A stretch of DNA of 64,000 nt from Gnetum montanum (GCA_015680685.1 MNCI01011534.1:83406-147405), one strand, 5' to 3'; counted from the first letter of the stretch, positions 8,893 to 20,361 are shown. Notes: generated by a model not told the origin, from the sequence alone. Translations and numbers: made by a program.

Positions 8893-11696
8893 ATGGCCCC
8901 AAAGCACAGAAAACAAGAAGGTCCCTCTCAAGGTGTGTCTAAGCAACCCAAGAGAGGTAGAGGATAGGCATCTGCTGAACAACATAGAAAGTAGGAGGCA
9001 CAATCCTTCAGTATCCATCAAGAGACTCTTGCTACTATACAACTAGGACAGGCAGAAGGTGGAGTTGCTACAGCGCCTGAATAGGAACAACACCTCATGT
9101 TGCCCCCAGAGTGTGTTTAGGCCATCCGTGAAAGGTCCACATCAACTACAGTGATCATGGAATTGAACTTCGAGTGCTTCATGGAATTCGCTCCTAAGGC
9201 TGTTAGGGACCAACTCAAAGGGTCCCCATTATGGCCTATCCTCTTTGAAAGTGCTTCTTGGTACTTAGGAGAAACGTACCAATTTTGGCACAATAAAGAG
9301 GAAGGTACCATGGTTGACATTAGTGGTGTATCTATTGATTTTTCTACCAAGGCCATTTTAGAAGTGTTAAACCTTCCGAATATGGGGATGAAAGTTGCTC
9401 ACCTATCCACTCACTCCAATGTTGATGCACAAAATGTTTGGTTGGATAGGATGTACAGTAAAGAAGATAAGACATATGGAGAGTTGACGTTGGAAGAGAG
9501 AATCTACTTCAAGATTGGTACTTTCACATCTTCCCCACAAAAGGATTAAATAGGATTTCAACATATGTGGCAAAAGGAAGTACGATATTGATGGGAAAGG
9601 TTAATACTAACCTACCTCATCTATATCTCATGAAGATCTTAAGGCAGTTCGAAGAACGCAAGACAGGGAAGTTTGCATTGCCCTTCCCTTGTCTCATCAG
9701 GAAGCTGTGCAAGCATGCTGGAATTCTAGGGTGCACTAATAACATCATTAGAAGAGTCCAAAATGCTTCATTCACTGAACTATTGAAGCCACCAATTCTA
9801 AGGAAGAATGTTGGTGAGACACTAGAGCCAAAGCTAGAACAAGAGCAAGAAAAAATGGTGGGGCCCACTACAAGTCAAACTATAGGGCCTAGCCAACTTC
9901 CAAGTGTAGGGCCCAGTCAACAATAAGAATTAGGGCCCAGCACGAGCTAGCAAGATCAACCACCACGACCGCCATAGGATTACTGACCATCAATGAGTGA
10001 TCTCAAGGCCATCGTTGAGATGGTCAGTTGGGGGAGTCGTGATGATGCTAATCTTTTTTGCATCATCAACAATGTCGTATGTCCCACTGTCTCTATAGAT
10101 TGTGCACAGGGTGAGGTGTCCATTCAGACAGGAGTAAGGGAGATTGATTGGTCACAATAGATTTTAGGGAACACTACATCTTTTTAGGTACAACTCGAGT
10201 CTAGTGAAGGGGCCACAGTGGTGGTTATATAGCACCAAGATGTAGCAAGAGCCATAGAAGTGGTCACAAACCACATCAAAAAATCCTTTAACATCCCTAT
10301 TGTGCCATCAGTAGACTTCACAGGAGCACGTGATGCTAAAACATTGGTCGATCCCTCGATGACTCCTGCAGAGCATGAGGATGTGCTTGATCAATTGCTG
10401 CAAATAGGACAAGTAATGATGTCCTTGTTCAACATCCCACAAGATGTCATGGTTGCACAATCAGACCTCAACTCTACTAAGGGAAAGCTAGTCATGGTAG
10501 AGATCAGTGCCGAGCACACAAAAGTAGAGTTAGCAAAACTCCAAGAGAGGCTCGTAACCTTGCAAGATGCATAACGAGACCCCTCTCAATTCATTCCTAT
10601 AGACCAGCTAGACACCTTCAAGACTGAGCAACTCAACAAACTGTTAGTAGATAATAAGAGAGTGGTGGAGAAGAAAGAGAAGGTTGACTAGGATGCCTCC
10701 AAGGCACAAGCACAAACCTACATGCACACCAAGGCACTCAGAGCCTTACAAGAGGAAAATAAACAACTCACTATTGACAATCTTTGATTAATTACTATGG
10801 AAAAATAGAAGAATGTTCTCGAAGAAAAATTTCAATAGCTGTGAGAAAAATTGATTAGGGTTAATCAAGATATGAACCATTTGGCCAGAGAGAATAGAAT
10901 CCTCTCAATGGAGGAGGTACGTGCAATCCATCAGAAGATGGCCATCAAAATAAGTGCATGGAAAAATGAGGCCAAGCAGCATGAAAAGTTAAAGGAGCAT
11001 TTCCAAGAATAGGTGGGAATGTACAAGCAAATCATCGAGAAGGAGATCCATATGGTCAAGGCCCACATCAATGCTTTCAGTGCTCAACACACTGATTAGC
11101 AAGCCATATTGGACACATATGCATTTGTCCACTAGGTGGAACTTAAAAGTTGGGACTTGTAGATTCAAGACCTCACAGAGTACATGGAATTAGCAAACAT
11201 GTGGTATGCCAATATAGCCATGTTGACAATAGGGTGCTCGAGGATAGAGCCTAAGGGGTAGGTAGCAGCCACCTACACCAAATATGAAGTAGAATTTGCA
11301 TAGCACAAGAAAACATTGCAGAAGCTGAAAGTTGCAAATTGTAAACTTGAGGTGGCTAAAGAAAGCTACTAAGGAAAAAAAGATGTTGTAGTGGACTTGG
11401 CTCGATGGCTTACAAATTTTTAAGAGTATAGAGACAAAGCCAGAGCCTATGAGGAAGAACGATGGTTATTTCCAGCCTGGTATGCCAAAGCAAATAAGAT
11501 GTTCCTGCAACTACCGTGCCCATGGGAGGTGCCGACTCCATCAAACATTCCAGCATCAGCATGGACGTCACAGGATCCTCGAACAGAAGAGGAAAAGCTC
11601 CAGGCACTACTTCAACATTATCAAATTCCAAAACTTGGAGCACAAGACAAAGGGAAGCAACCCATGGAGGAGCCATCACCACCTAGAACCACATGA
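8893..11696 (+). pseudogene. element E 3' ORF: plant-transposon-like N-terminal domain plus long coiled coil
   Basis: The start codon at 8893 follows directly on GTGTGATTGCAG, a splice-acceptor-like sequence. The N-terminus is basic (MAPKHRKQEGPSQGVSKQPK). Residues from about 85 read MELNFECFMEFAPKAVRDQL, VDISGVSIDFSTKAILEVLN and, after a frameshift near 9545, LPHLYLMKILRQFEE and FALPFPCLIRKLCKHAGI. This pattern resembles the putative plant transposon protein domain that I recall as Pfam PF20167. From about 10260 to 11500 the chain is rich in E, K, Q, A and L with heptad-like spacing, hence a long coiled coil. The C-terminus reads KLGAQDKGKQPMEEPSPP. About fifteen stops, mostly TAG or TGA, interrupt it. 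The total of about 900 codons is comparable in size to gag. D carries a shortened copy. The function is unknown. Confidence 0.7.
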
Positions 11697-11875
11697 GTTC
11701 CACAAAATTTTGTAATTTTGTGATTTTTCATTTCTTGTGTTATGTCCCAGTTTTGTTCTATTGAGTTCTCCATTGTGACATGAATAAATTCCCTATTAGT
11801 TAATAATCCCATACCTATCCATCGTGTGATCAATGGGGCTTGTTCTCATTTTGACTCGAGGACAAGTTTTCATTT

Positions 11876-11888
11876 AGTTGTGGGGGTA
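11876..11888 (+). other. polypurine tract of element E
   Basis: AGTTGTGGGGGTA lies immediately before the TG that opens the 3' LTR, where plus-strand DNA priming would occur. The same sequence with small changes precedes C's 3' LTR (23160-23174). Confidence 0.75.
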
Positions 11889-12814
11889 TGATGAATTGTG
11901 ATTCATTAGGCTACAATATCGGACACCCGATATCGAATCCACGATATCGGGTACACGATATCGAATCCACGATATCAGGTACACGATATCATAGCCTAAG
12001 TAATGATATCAGATACACAATATCGTGACTCCTGTGTGAGCCTATAAATACACATGTAAGCGCATGAGAGGAGTCAATTTTTTAAGTTCTGAAATAGTTA
12101 GTTTTTTAGTTAGTAGATAGAAGTTAATTCATTTTTTCTTTCCTCTTAACCCTTTCTCCCAGTGCATGCCCATAGTGTGATGATTGTAATTGTATGACAT
12201 CCTTTATTCAAGTGTGGCGTAGTTGGACACGCATATAACTGAAAATAAAGATTGAGATTATTTCATCATTAAAAAATTTACTTAGTTTAATTACTTAATT
12301 GTTATTTATTGTTATTAAATGTGGAATGAGTATGACTTGATCACGAGCATCTACATGTGACTACTTGGTATCCCAGTAGCGTACTCGGGCCATGCGCTTG
12401 GTAATCCCAGTGGTAGTCATGCATGAGGCCTAAGATGTATACGGATGATTAAGGAATGTATGCTCATTGCACTTAGGCTAGCTTAGAATCTCTCTCCCTA
12501 TCTCCTCTTGGCTTAAACTCTCTCTCCCTATCTCCTATTAGTTTAACTCTCTCTCTCTTTTCCTCCTAGCTTAGCTAAGATTATCTTCCATTGTCTTCAG
12601 GAGTAGCATTAGTTTAGGAACACATCATATACCTCACTCTAGACTAAACCATACATGACAAAGCAAATACTAGTCCAGGTGGGAAGATAGCAAATTGCGA
12701 TCAGCGAGTAACTATCTAGATACCACAACTAGCCCGTCTGTGGAGTTTGATAGGATTGTGTGTGAAACACTTGTATTCATATGGTTGAGTGTAGGGGTAC
12801 CTTGCCACTCATCA
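11889..12814 (+). repeat. 3' LTR of element E (926 bp)
   Basis: Starts TGATGAATTG and ends CCACTCATCA. U3 holds a run of GATATC-centred palindromes (11916-12025), followed by a TATA box, CCTATAAATA (12041-12050). The body shares the family blocks, such as CATGCCC...GTGTGATG, a T/C-rich tract and the terminal GAGTGTAGGGGTACCTTGCC. Closest to solo LTR H at 38949-39819. Confidence 0.88.
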
Positions 12815-13247
12815 CCAGGTTTTACTTAATGCATGACAAACCCCTACAAAATCTAATTGCCCCTCAAAAAGACACCATATGCAAATGATCAAAGCAATAC
12901 ATCATTATATCTGATAACACATTATGTTGAAGGTCTTACGATGACATATTGCTAATATGCATGGGCAAAAAAAAAGCTCATATAATCCTCAAAAAAGTAC
13001 ATGAGGACATATGTGGAGGTCATATAGGATCTACAAGCATGATTGTAAAGATTAGATGCCTAGGATACTATTGGCTCTATATGAAAAGTGATTTCCTATA
13101 AAAGGTTAATACTTGCAATATCTGTCAATGGTATAGTAACCTAATACACCTACTGGCAATTGAGCTGCACACCACTTAGATCATGTGGTTGTTTCAATGA
13201 TGGGGAATAGACATAGTTGGACGTATAATGTCAAAATCCTCCACATG
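12815..13247 (+). pseudogene. element P integrase, zinc-binding domain and start of core
   Basis: Downstream of E the P polyprotein resumes: an RNase H-integrase linker, then KKVHEDICGGHIGSTSM, YYWLYMKSD and CNICQW, which is an H2C2 zinc finger. WGIDIVG at 13201-13221 carries the first catalytic Asp of the integrase core. Several stops interrupt it. The core is split at 13247 by solo LTR J and continues at 14234. Confidence 0.85.
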
Positions 13248-14228
13248 TGGTGTAGGGACACCTCTTTTAATCCCCTTGTTCTACCCTACATGTTATGGTT
13301 TTTTGAGTTTATTTTTTTGGGGATGATTCTTGGATGTTTTGGCATGTTTGAAAGTCTTTTTGGCTTATTTTGATGAGTTTAGAAGGTTTTAGGATCTATG
13401 GGGACTTTTTGGGAGCCATCCGAAGGCTCTCAACATCAAAATGAGCACTTTTATTTTTGGCACCTTTAGAAGAGACATCTTCTCAAAAAGATAAACATAT
13501 TTCCAAAGATGTCTCCCCCGAAGAATAGATGTCTATCAAAAATAGTAGATGTCTCTTCCAAAAGTAGGGCTTTCATAGTAGACATCCCAGCAAAGCCAAA
13601 GATGACCCAGATGCATGGGAAAACTTTCAAAATGACCCATTCCAATTTAGGAAACAACCAAAGAAATATGGAAATAATTGGGGAGAAGGTGAGAAGACTT
13701 GGGAAACATCTAAAAAACCTCAAGTTCAGTTAAGGAAAGGTTTCTATGATTTTCATCTTCTAGTTGCTTATAAATATTGATGTAATCTACCATTGTTAGG
13801 GCATAATGCCAAATGCTATAGTACCAAGTGCTAAAGTGTCAAGGATCAAAGTGCAAATGTTGAAAGCCAAACATCCCAATAGAGGGGAAGAGAGAGAGAG
13901 CTCTTGAGGAAAGAGAGCTTGTGCAAGGAAGTTGAGTGAAAGGCAAGGGAGAGCACTTGAGAGAGATTAGAAGGATCTCTTATAAGTGTCTTGTCTTGAG
14001 CTTGGGCTCCATTGTGAGTAATTAAGGATTAAGAGAGGATAAGTATGACCTCTAAGATCCTTGGGAGAGTTGTTAGTTGAGCTTGGCTTCTCATCTTTGC
14101 TATATTTTTTTATGTATTTTGATAATTATCTTAATATAAGGAATATTTTCACCATTTGATTATGTATTCTTATTTTCTAAGCTAGATCTACTTGGAAGTT
14201 GTGGATCGGGTCTTACTAGGGTCTATCA
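13248..14228 (+). mobile_element. solo LTR J (981 bp) with ACATG target duplication
   Basis: Begins TGGTGTAGGG and ends GTCTATCA, flanked by ACATG at 13243-13247 and 14229-14233. Removing it restores P's integrase reading. U3 (13480-13570) carries repeated GATGTCT/AGACATC words. Its start (GACACCTCTTTTAATCCCC) matches the LTR of chromovirus K on the minus strand near 53.33 kb, so it is a solo LTR of a K relative. No coding sequence. Confidence 0.88.
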
Positions 14229-15066
14229 ACATGCAACACCCTTACACCAGTAGGGCATAGTTTCATCATCAATGTAACTAAATATTTTACAAAGTAGGTT
14301 GAAGTAGTAGGTTGAAGTAATTCCTATGAGAAAAATGACATCACAACAAGTTTGTAAATTCATCTTGGATAACATTATATACCATTTTGAACTATTGCTA
14401 ACCATAGTCATAGAAAACAAACCTTAATTCAATAGCTAAGAGATGTAAACTTTTTGTCAACAATTAAATGTTAAACACTCCTTTTCATCATCCTATTACT
14501 TGAAAGCTAATGGCCAAACTAAAGTTAGCAATAAGGTCATTATAAATTTTGTTAGAAAGATTCTAAGTAATGACAAATACAAATGGCATGAACAACTCTT
14601 ATACACACTTTGATCCTATAGAATGACCTTTAGGACTGTGACTAGAGCCATCCCATATAGCTTGGTTCATGGATCTGAAGTTGTTTTGCCTTTCAAATTG
14701 GAGGTACCATCTTTAAGAGTAGCTTTATTTGGCTTCATCAATGACAAGCAAAATGAGCTACGTATCATAGATCTCAACTCGGTGGAAGAGAAATGAATAC
14801 AAAGAGTTTCCCACATCAAGAAATATCAAGAGAAGCAGAAACAACAACATTATCATGATCTAAATAGGTGGAAAGTCAAGGAAGAATACCTTGGCCTCAA
14901 GGCCATTTGCAAGCATGTAGACAAGTTCTTAGCTAACTGCGAAGGGCCTTTCTTGGTTACCAAAGCTTATGGAAATGGAGCCTTCAAGTTGATAGATATG
15001 GATGGGAATAAGTTGGCCAACATAGTCAACCATTCTCATATTAAGCCATACTTCATCTTATGTTAA
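14229..15066 (+). pseudogene. element P integrase core and C-terminal domain
   Basis: Continues from the zinc-binding part: TPVGHSFIINVTKYFTK, then IVIENKP, NGQTKVSNKVI, RAIPYSLVHGSEVVLPFKLE and, in the C-terminal tail, CEGPFLVTKAYGNGAFKLID and LANIVNHSHIKPYF before a stop at 15064-15066. The second catalytic Asp appears as Glu (GAA, 14413-14415) and the final catalytic Glu as Lys (AAA, 14521-14523), so the enzyme would be dead even if the frame were open. Stops cluster in the first third; the C-terminal 190 codons are nearly clean. Confidence 0.88.
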
Positions 15067-15968
15067 CCTATTCATTTGTAGCCTTGGTTTGCTTTTGTTC
15101 ATAGGTTGGATGAATAACCGACATTGAAGAATTTTCTAGCCTAAAACAAGTAAGTCATCACAACCTCCTGTTCCTCTTCTTAGCATCTTAAGAATATTTC
15201 AAGTCTTATGCAAGTCTACATAGCATAATGTAAAATTCATGTGCTTCAAATAATGGTTACCAATGATAGTCTATGTGCATATGTTTCCTCATGTAATCTT
15301 TGTGAATACATGCATCCTTTGAGTTATTTGATTATCCTCTTAGAGTTGCACTTGCAAGAAAGGCTTGGATCTAGTGCAGGGATATGATTCATCATAAAGG
15401 TGAGTCACCATGTGACCTCAATGCAAGATATTTTTTTAGTTTGTTCAATCTTGTCAATAGTGCTTACCTTACATCATCTTCATTATCCATCTCAAGCCAT
15501 AATCCTATAACCAATTTGTAGTCTTCATTACCTTGTTAACGATGAAAACCAATGTTTGGCATCTATGCACCATGGCCTTCGGACATCTTCTTCAATGTGC
15601 TTCACAACCAAGTTTACTGAATGTAACACATCCTATTTAGTGGGACAATGAAAGTTCGATCTTGGTAGTGAAAACTAGTGAAGGTTTCACCCTTTTAAAA
15701 AAATAAGAAAGTAGATTGCCAAGAAATCCAAGAGGCCAATAAAGTTTGAAGCCAATCGAATCAATAGCTTTGAAATAAAAAGGCTAAGTAGCCCAAAGAA
15801 GCTCAATGATAGAGTGCTAGTTACTATAACACATCATTGAATGATTGGCAATTTGAGCATGAAATGCGAAGACCTACTTAGCTAGTTCATATGTCAGTGC
15901 CATATCATAGCCATGATTTTGACATTTGGGATTTGTTGTTGGTCCATGTAACCATTCAAATAACCATG
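15067..15968 (+). other. element P region downstream of pol; no gene seen
   Basis: AT-rich sequence without recognisable domains. It is cut at 15968 by element D and resumes at 29462, where it leads into a polypurine tract and probable 3' LTR. Confidence 0.5.
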
Positions 15969-16808
15969 TGATGAGTGGCGAGGTACCCCTACACTCAACC
16001 ATATGAATATGAGTGTTTTCACATGCGATCTGGTTGAACTTTGTAGACGGACTAGTTGTGGCACCTAGACAGTTATCCTTAGGTCGTAGTTCACTGTCTT
16101 CCCACCTAGACTAGTATTATATTTTCCACGTATGGTTTAGTCCAGAGTGAGGTGTATAATGTGTTCCTAATCTAATGCTACTCCTGAAGGTAATGGAAGG
16201 TAATATTAACTAAGCTAGGAGGAAAGGGTAAGAAAATCTAATCTAGCCTAAGTGCGATGAGCATCCATTCCTTAACCATTTGTACACATCTTGGACCTCG
16301 TGCATGACTACCACTGGGATTACCAAGCGTAGATCCTAGGTATGCCACTGGGTTACCAAGTAGTCACACTTAACTGCTCGTAATCAAGTCATACTCATTC
16401 CGCGTTCTAACATGAGTTTAAGGGTGAGAGAAACTAATTAGGAAATCAGTAAATAACATTTAAATATATAAATAAACAAAGTGAATGTTGTAATGATGAA
16501 GTAATCTCTATCTTTATTGCCGGTCATGTGCGTGTCCAAATACGTCATACTCGAATAAAGGATGTTGTACAATTACATTCATCACATTGTGGGCATACAC
16601 TAAAAAATATTCTATCTCTGGAAGGGGAAAACTGCCAGAGATTTGTTAAGGAACTAAACTAGATGTAAAATGAGGGAGAGCTACCTCTTATTTATAGACA
16701 TTACGGTGGATAGGACGCAATATCGTGGCCCATGCAATATCGCATACATGATATCACAACCCATGATGGGTGCATTATCACAGCTATCAGCAATTTCATG
16801 ACTCATCA
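15969..16808 (-). repeat. 3' LTR of element D (840 bp)
   Basis: On the minus strand it starts TGATGAGTCATGAAATTG and ends CGCCACTCATCA. GATATC-type palindromes lie at about 16710-16760 and a TATA box reads TCTATAAATAAGAGG (16684-16698). It aligns throughout with 28601-29461, differing mainly by transitions. Confidence 0.92.
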
Positions 16809-16835
16809 TTCCTCCACGACTGAATGAAAACTCAT
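16809..16835 (-). other. polypurine tract of element D
   Basis: On the minus strand the bases just before the 3' LTR read CATTCAGTCGTGGAGGAA, the decayed counterpart of ATTTAGTTGTGGGGGTA in E. Element C inserted 34 bp upstream of the LTR. Confidence 0.6.
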
Positions 16836-16842
16836 CCTCGAG

Positions 16843-17637
16843 TGATGGGATGCGATATCGCATGGGCTGTGATATCGCGTACGCGATATTGCGGTGCGCC
16901 GCCAGGTCTATAAATAAGAGGCAGCTCTCCCTTTGTTTCTCATCTAGATCTAGATCCTTAGTGAAACTCTAGTAGTTTTACCTCTCCAGAGATAGAATAT
17001 TTTCCATGTGCCCATAGTAGGAGCTCCAAAGTGAACGGATCTTTATTCGAGCAAATATTGAAACCTGAACACATGTTTGTGTACGGCAATAAAGATGAAC
17101 TTCTTGGATAAACCTTGCAGTGCATGGAATAGGCTAAATAATATTTTATTTATTGTTATTTAATATTTACCATTTAATCACTTTATTAGTAATTAATTCT
17201 TTCTCAACCCTTCTCTCCTAGTTAAGTGCCTCAGTACGACCGCTTCGAGCACGTGCATTACGCTTGGTGATCCCAACAACGATTAGCGTTTGGTAACCAA
17301 GGTCGCATTGGTTCAGGGTGTGAATGGTAAGTGGGAATAGATGCTGACACTAGGTTAATTAAGGATTAGTTAGTTACTTAGAGTTAGTCAATTAGTCTCT
17401 TCAACCCTTTACCTTATCAGCATAGGAGATAAAATAGAAAAGACATAAAAATCATATACCTTAGACTTACTTAACCATACACCGTGACAAATACAAGTAA
17501 GTCTAGGAAGACAATCAATAATTAACCTTAAGTGTTCCATGAGGTGTGTAGGCACTTAGTCTATGGATTTTGACCAGATCACGCATGTTATGCTCGTATT
17601 CGTATGGTTAAGTGTAGGGGTACCTTGCCACTCATCA
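16843..17637 (+). repeat. 5' LTR of element C (795 bp)
   Basis: TGATGGGATG...CCACTCATCA. U3 begins with a cluster of GCGATATCGC and GCGTACGCGATATTGC palindromes (16851-16893). The TATA box is TCTATAAATAAGAGG (16908-16922), followed by a C/T-rich initiator region. It matches the 3' LTR closely apart from an indel in the palindrome cluster. Confidence 0.92.
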
Positions 17638-17638
17638 T

Positions 17639-17657
17639 TGGCACCGTTGCTAGGGAC
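17639..17657 (+). other. primer-binding site, tRNA-Asp type
   Basis: TGGCACCGTTGCTAGGGAC starts one base after the LTR. It differs from the complement of a plant tRNA-Asp 3' end (TGGCGCCGTTGCCGGGGA) only by transitions, consistent with decay of CpG sites. Confidence 0.8.
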
Positions 17658-17780
17658 TTAGTGTTTGTGCGCTAAGTAGAACATAGGAAATCACTCACAT
17701 CGTTGGGAGCTTAAAAAAACCTTAGGGTTAATTAAACAAAAAATTATATAATGATTAAATAGCACACCGAATAAGACACC

Positions 17781-20361
17781 ATATCTTCTTCTTCTTTTCA
17801 TAAGAGCAATTCACCACCTAGGGATCATACAAAGAACAGTCAGCAATCTAAAACACATAACCAAAATCCACCAGTTCCTCAACAATATAGGGTGGTATAT
17901 GCTTATCCCAATGAGTATATACCTAATTTTACTTTTATCCTCCATCAGGATGAACATATGCACTGGAGAAACTTGCAGGGTAACATAGTGTTACCTCTAG
18001 ATCGTGCAGTCGCCAACATGCTCCTCTGTGCTTTGGCACAGATTGGCATGACTCAGCTCTATGCTGAATATGTTATAGGTGATTTTGACACAAGGGATTA
18101 CTATCCTACATCTGCAAAACGTATGAGGGACTCAAGGCAGGAGAGCCAACATACACTGTTGAAGGGCAAAGAGGTCCTGCATATCCTAAGTGAAATTGGA
18201 GATGGTGAACCACTTGTAACAGTTCTCTATCGAAAGATGTTCTCCCTCCTAATGATAGTGAGGAGGTGGGGTATCAGAACCTACACTCCATGATACAAAA
18301 ATTTGGTTCTGATCCTCGTGAAAACCAGCTATTCACTGAGGGAACAACAACACATGACAAGGACAGGCACTCAGATCATCATCACGATCAGGGTCGAAGC
18401 CACAGAAGAGAAGGGCATAGCCATAGAGAGCATAATGGTGAGGATAGAGGTAGGAAAAATGAGAGACCTCGATGAGAGAGTCAAGAGAGAGGATGAGGGA
18501 AATCAAGAGAACAAGGGCATGAAATAAGGGAAAGTAGGGAACAACGTAGACATCATAGATGTCATGAAAGAGATGATCATGAAAAACCCCTACTTGCCAC
18601 TCGAAGCATGCTAGATATAATAAAGGTAGTGAGAATACTGACAAGGCATCAAAAAGATAGCCAGATCAAGCGCTTAGATATGAACAATATCCCACGCTTC
18701 GAAGGGGGATATAATGTAGATCCGAAAAATCATTTATAGGTATTCCATGATGCATGAACCTTGCAAAACATAGAAAAAAAGTGGCAGAAACTGAAGTTGT
18801 TTCCCAGGACACTCATAAAAGAAGCAGAAAGTTGGTACCGGTCCTTAGAGCAAGAAACCATCAGGAGGCGGAGTACGATGTTAGAACTCTTCAACGGTAA
18901 GTATCAAACATACTCCAGAGTGTCTAATTTGTGTAAGCAGATCCAAGGATGGAAGCAAGGAAATCATGAACCCTTGGATGCTACCATGGACCGTTACTAT
19001 GCATTGCTACATCGTTGCCTGGGCCATGATTATGCACAACGGGATCAACTTTGCCATCTCGTAGATGGGCTAAGGTATGAAACTAGGAGAACCCTTGGGA
19101 CTTATGTCCAAGGAAGACTATCTAAACTTAGATCCCATGAAATTCACAGGCTATTGGAGCAAGTAGCCAAAGCAGAAGGGGAGCTATGAAAAAGGGAAAG
19201 TGCGGAAGAATATAACTGTGATCCTTCCATCCGAAAGAAGGGAGTGATATTTTGTGATGAAGAGGATGTGTCACCACTTGAAGAGCTGGTGAATAGGAAA
19301 ACCTTGCCACTTCAGAAGCTAACAATAGAAGTGGCAGCTAAGGTAGATCAAATACAGGACTCCTTAGATAGTAGACTTGAACTTGTCCTAAAAATCGTAG
19401 AGGAGTCTGAGGAACAAAGTAGTGAAAAAGATAAGAAAAAGCAGAGAGATTCTGGCTCTGCACATGACAAGGGTAAAGGGAAAATAACTATCTTCGATGA
19501 GGTTGTGGATTTGGACACAAACGATGACGGTGGATGTGAGATATGCCAATATGACCATCCTAAGGGATGCTGTCCAATCATCTCACATCTATAAGAGTCT
19601 GGGGTGTATGCACTCAACTCGAGACTCAATAGACGGTAGACACCCCGAAGGTTACCTTATCCCCAAGGTAACCCAAGACAGTTTCACCAACCATTGACAT
19701 ACTATCCAAGTGGAACTCCACCACAACCCATCAGACAACATCAATAGTGGCAATATCCACAGTCATGGGGGATGGCCCTGCACGTGACAAGGGTAAAGGG
19801 AAAATAACTATCTTCAATGAGGTTGTGGATTTGGACACAAAAGATGACGGTGGATGTCAGATATGCCAATATGACCATCCTAAGGGATGTTGTCCAATCA
19901 TCTCACATCTATAAGAGTTTAGGGTGTATGCACTCAACTCGAGACTCAACAGATGGTAGACACCCCGAAGGTTACCTTATCCCCAAGGTAACCCAAGACA
20001 GTTTCACCAACCATTGACATACTATCCAAGTGGAACTCCACCACAACCCATCAGACAACATCAGTAGTGGCAATATCCACAGTCATGGGGGATGCCACCA
20101 TCGAAATAATAGTACCCTTACCGGCAACCCAATTCTTATGGTTACTACGTGCAGCAGCCGATTTCTCCAAGTGACTCCATGGGTCACACAACTCCCCACC
20201 ATTACTACCAAGTTTGGAAGTACTTTAGAAGGACTCCTTCTCCTCCAAGAGATGCTCCATACCCATACCATCCTCCTAATCCGTTTGCACCTCTTCCACC
20301 AGTAGTTCCCATAACACCTCCTACTCCAACAATGCAAGGGGAACTCCCCACTCAACCATAG
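17781..20361 (+). pseudogene. element C gag (near-complete, broken)
   Basis: A frame opens at 17781 where ATA stands in a likely start context (ACCATATCTTCTTC), so the start ATG has probably become ATA. It runs through VVYAYPNEYIPNFTF and an N-terminal region of 130 residues not visible in the other copies, then a charged His/Arg/Asp-rich stretch. The capsid domain (about 18700-19190) includes WQKLKLFPRTL, ESWYRSLEQETIRRRSTML, KYQTYSRVSNLCKQIQGWKQ and LCHLVDGLRYETRRTLGTYV. An acidic linker follows, then knuckles CEICQYDHPKGCC (19533-19571) and, after a 320-bp duplication, CQICQYDHPKGCC. The tail is rich in P, Y and Q (HHYYQVW, PPRDAPYPYHPPNPFAPLPP) to 20361. Only a few stops and frameshifts break it, making it the best-preserved gag in the window. 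Confidence 0.88.
19451..20090 (+). repeat. two tandem 320-bp copies duplicating the zinc-knuckle segment
   Basis: 19451-19770 and 19771-20090 are nearly identical (for example GACAAGGGTAAAGGGAAAAT at 19466 and 19786). Each unit spans an acidic linker, one zinc knuckle and the start of the Gln/Pro-rich tail, and ends in CAGTCATGGGGGATG. The second copy would add a second RNA-binding knuckle. Confidence 0.92.

Larger units (their letters stand above)
5152..12814 (+). mobile_element. element E: non-autonomous gag-bearing LTR element lacking its 5' LTR
   Basis: Order: truncated gag (5166-6890), noncoding spacer (6960-8880) with a conserved stem-loop, a separate 3' ORF (8893-11696), polypurine tract (11876-11888) and one LTR (11889-12814). 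No reverse transcriptase or integrase was found inside. The 5' LTR, leader and about the first 40 gag codons (compared with element D) are missing. Gag is joined directly to P's second RNase H, and P's integrase follows the LTR, so E inserted into P and a deletion then removed E's 5' end together with part of P. A near-repeat (gccatacgatgacctagct / gccatactatgacctagct at 5091 and 5132) sits at the left junction. Confidence 0.75.
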
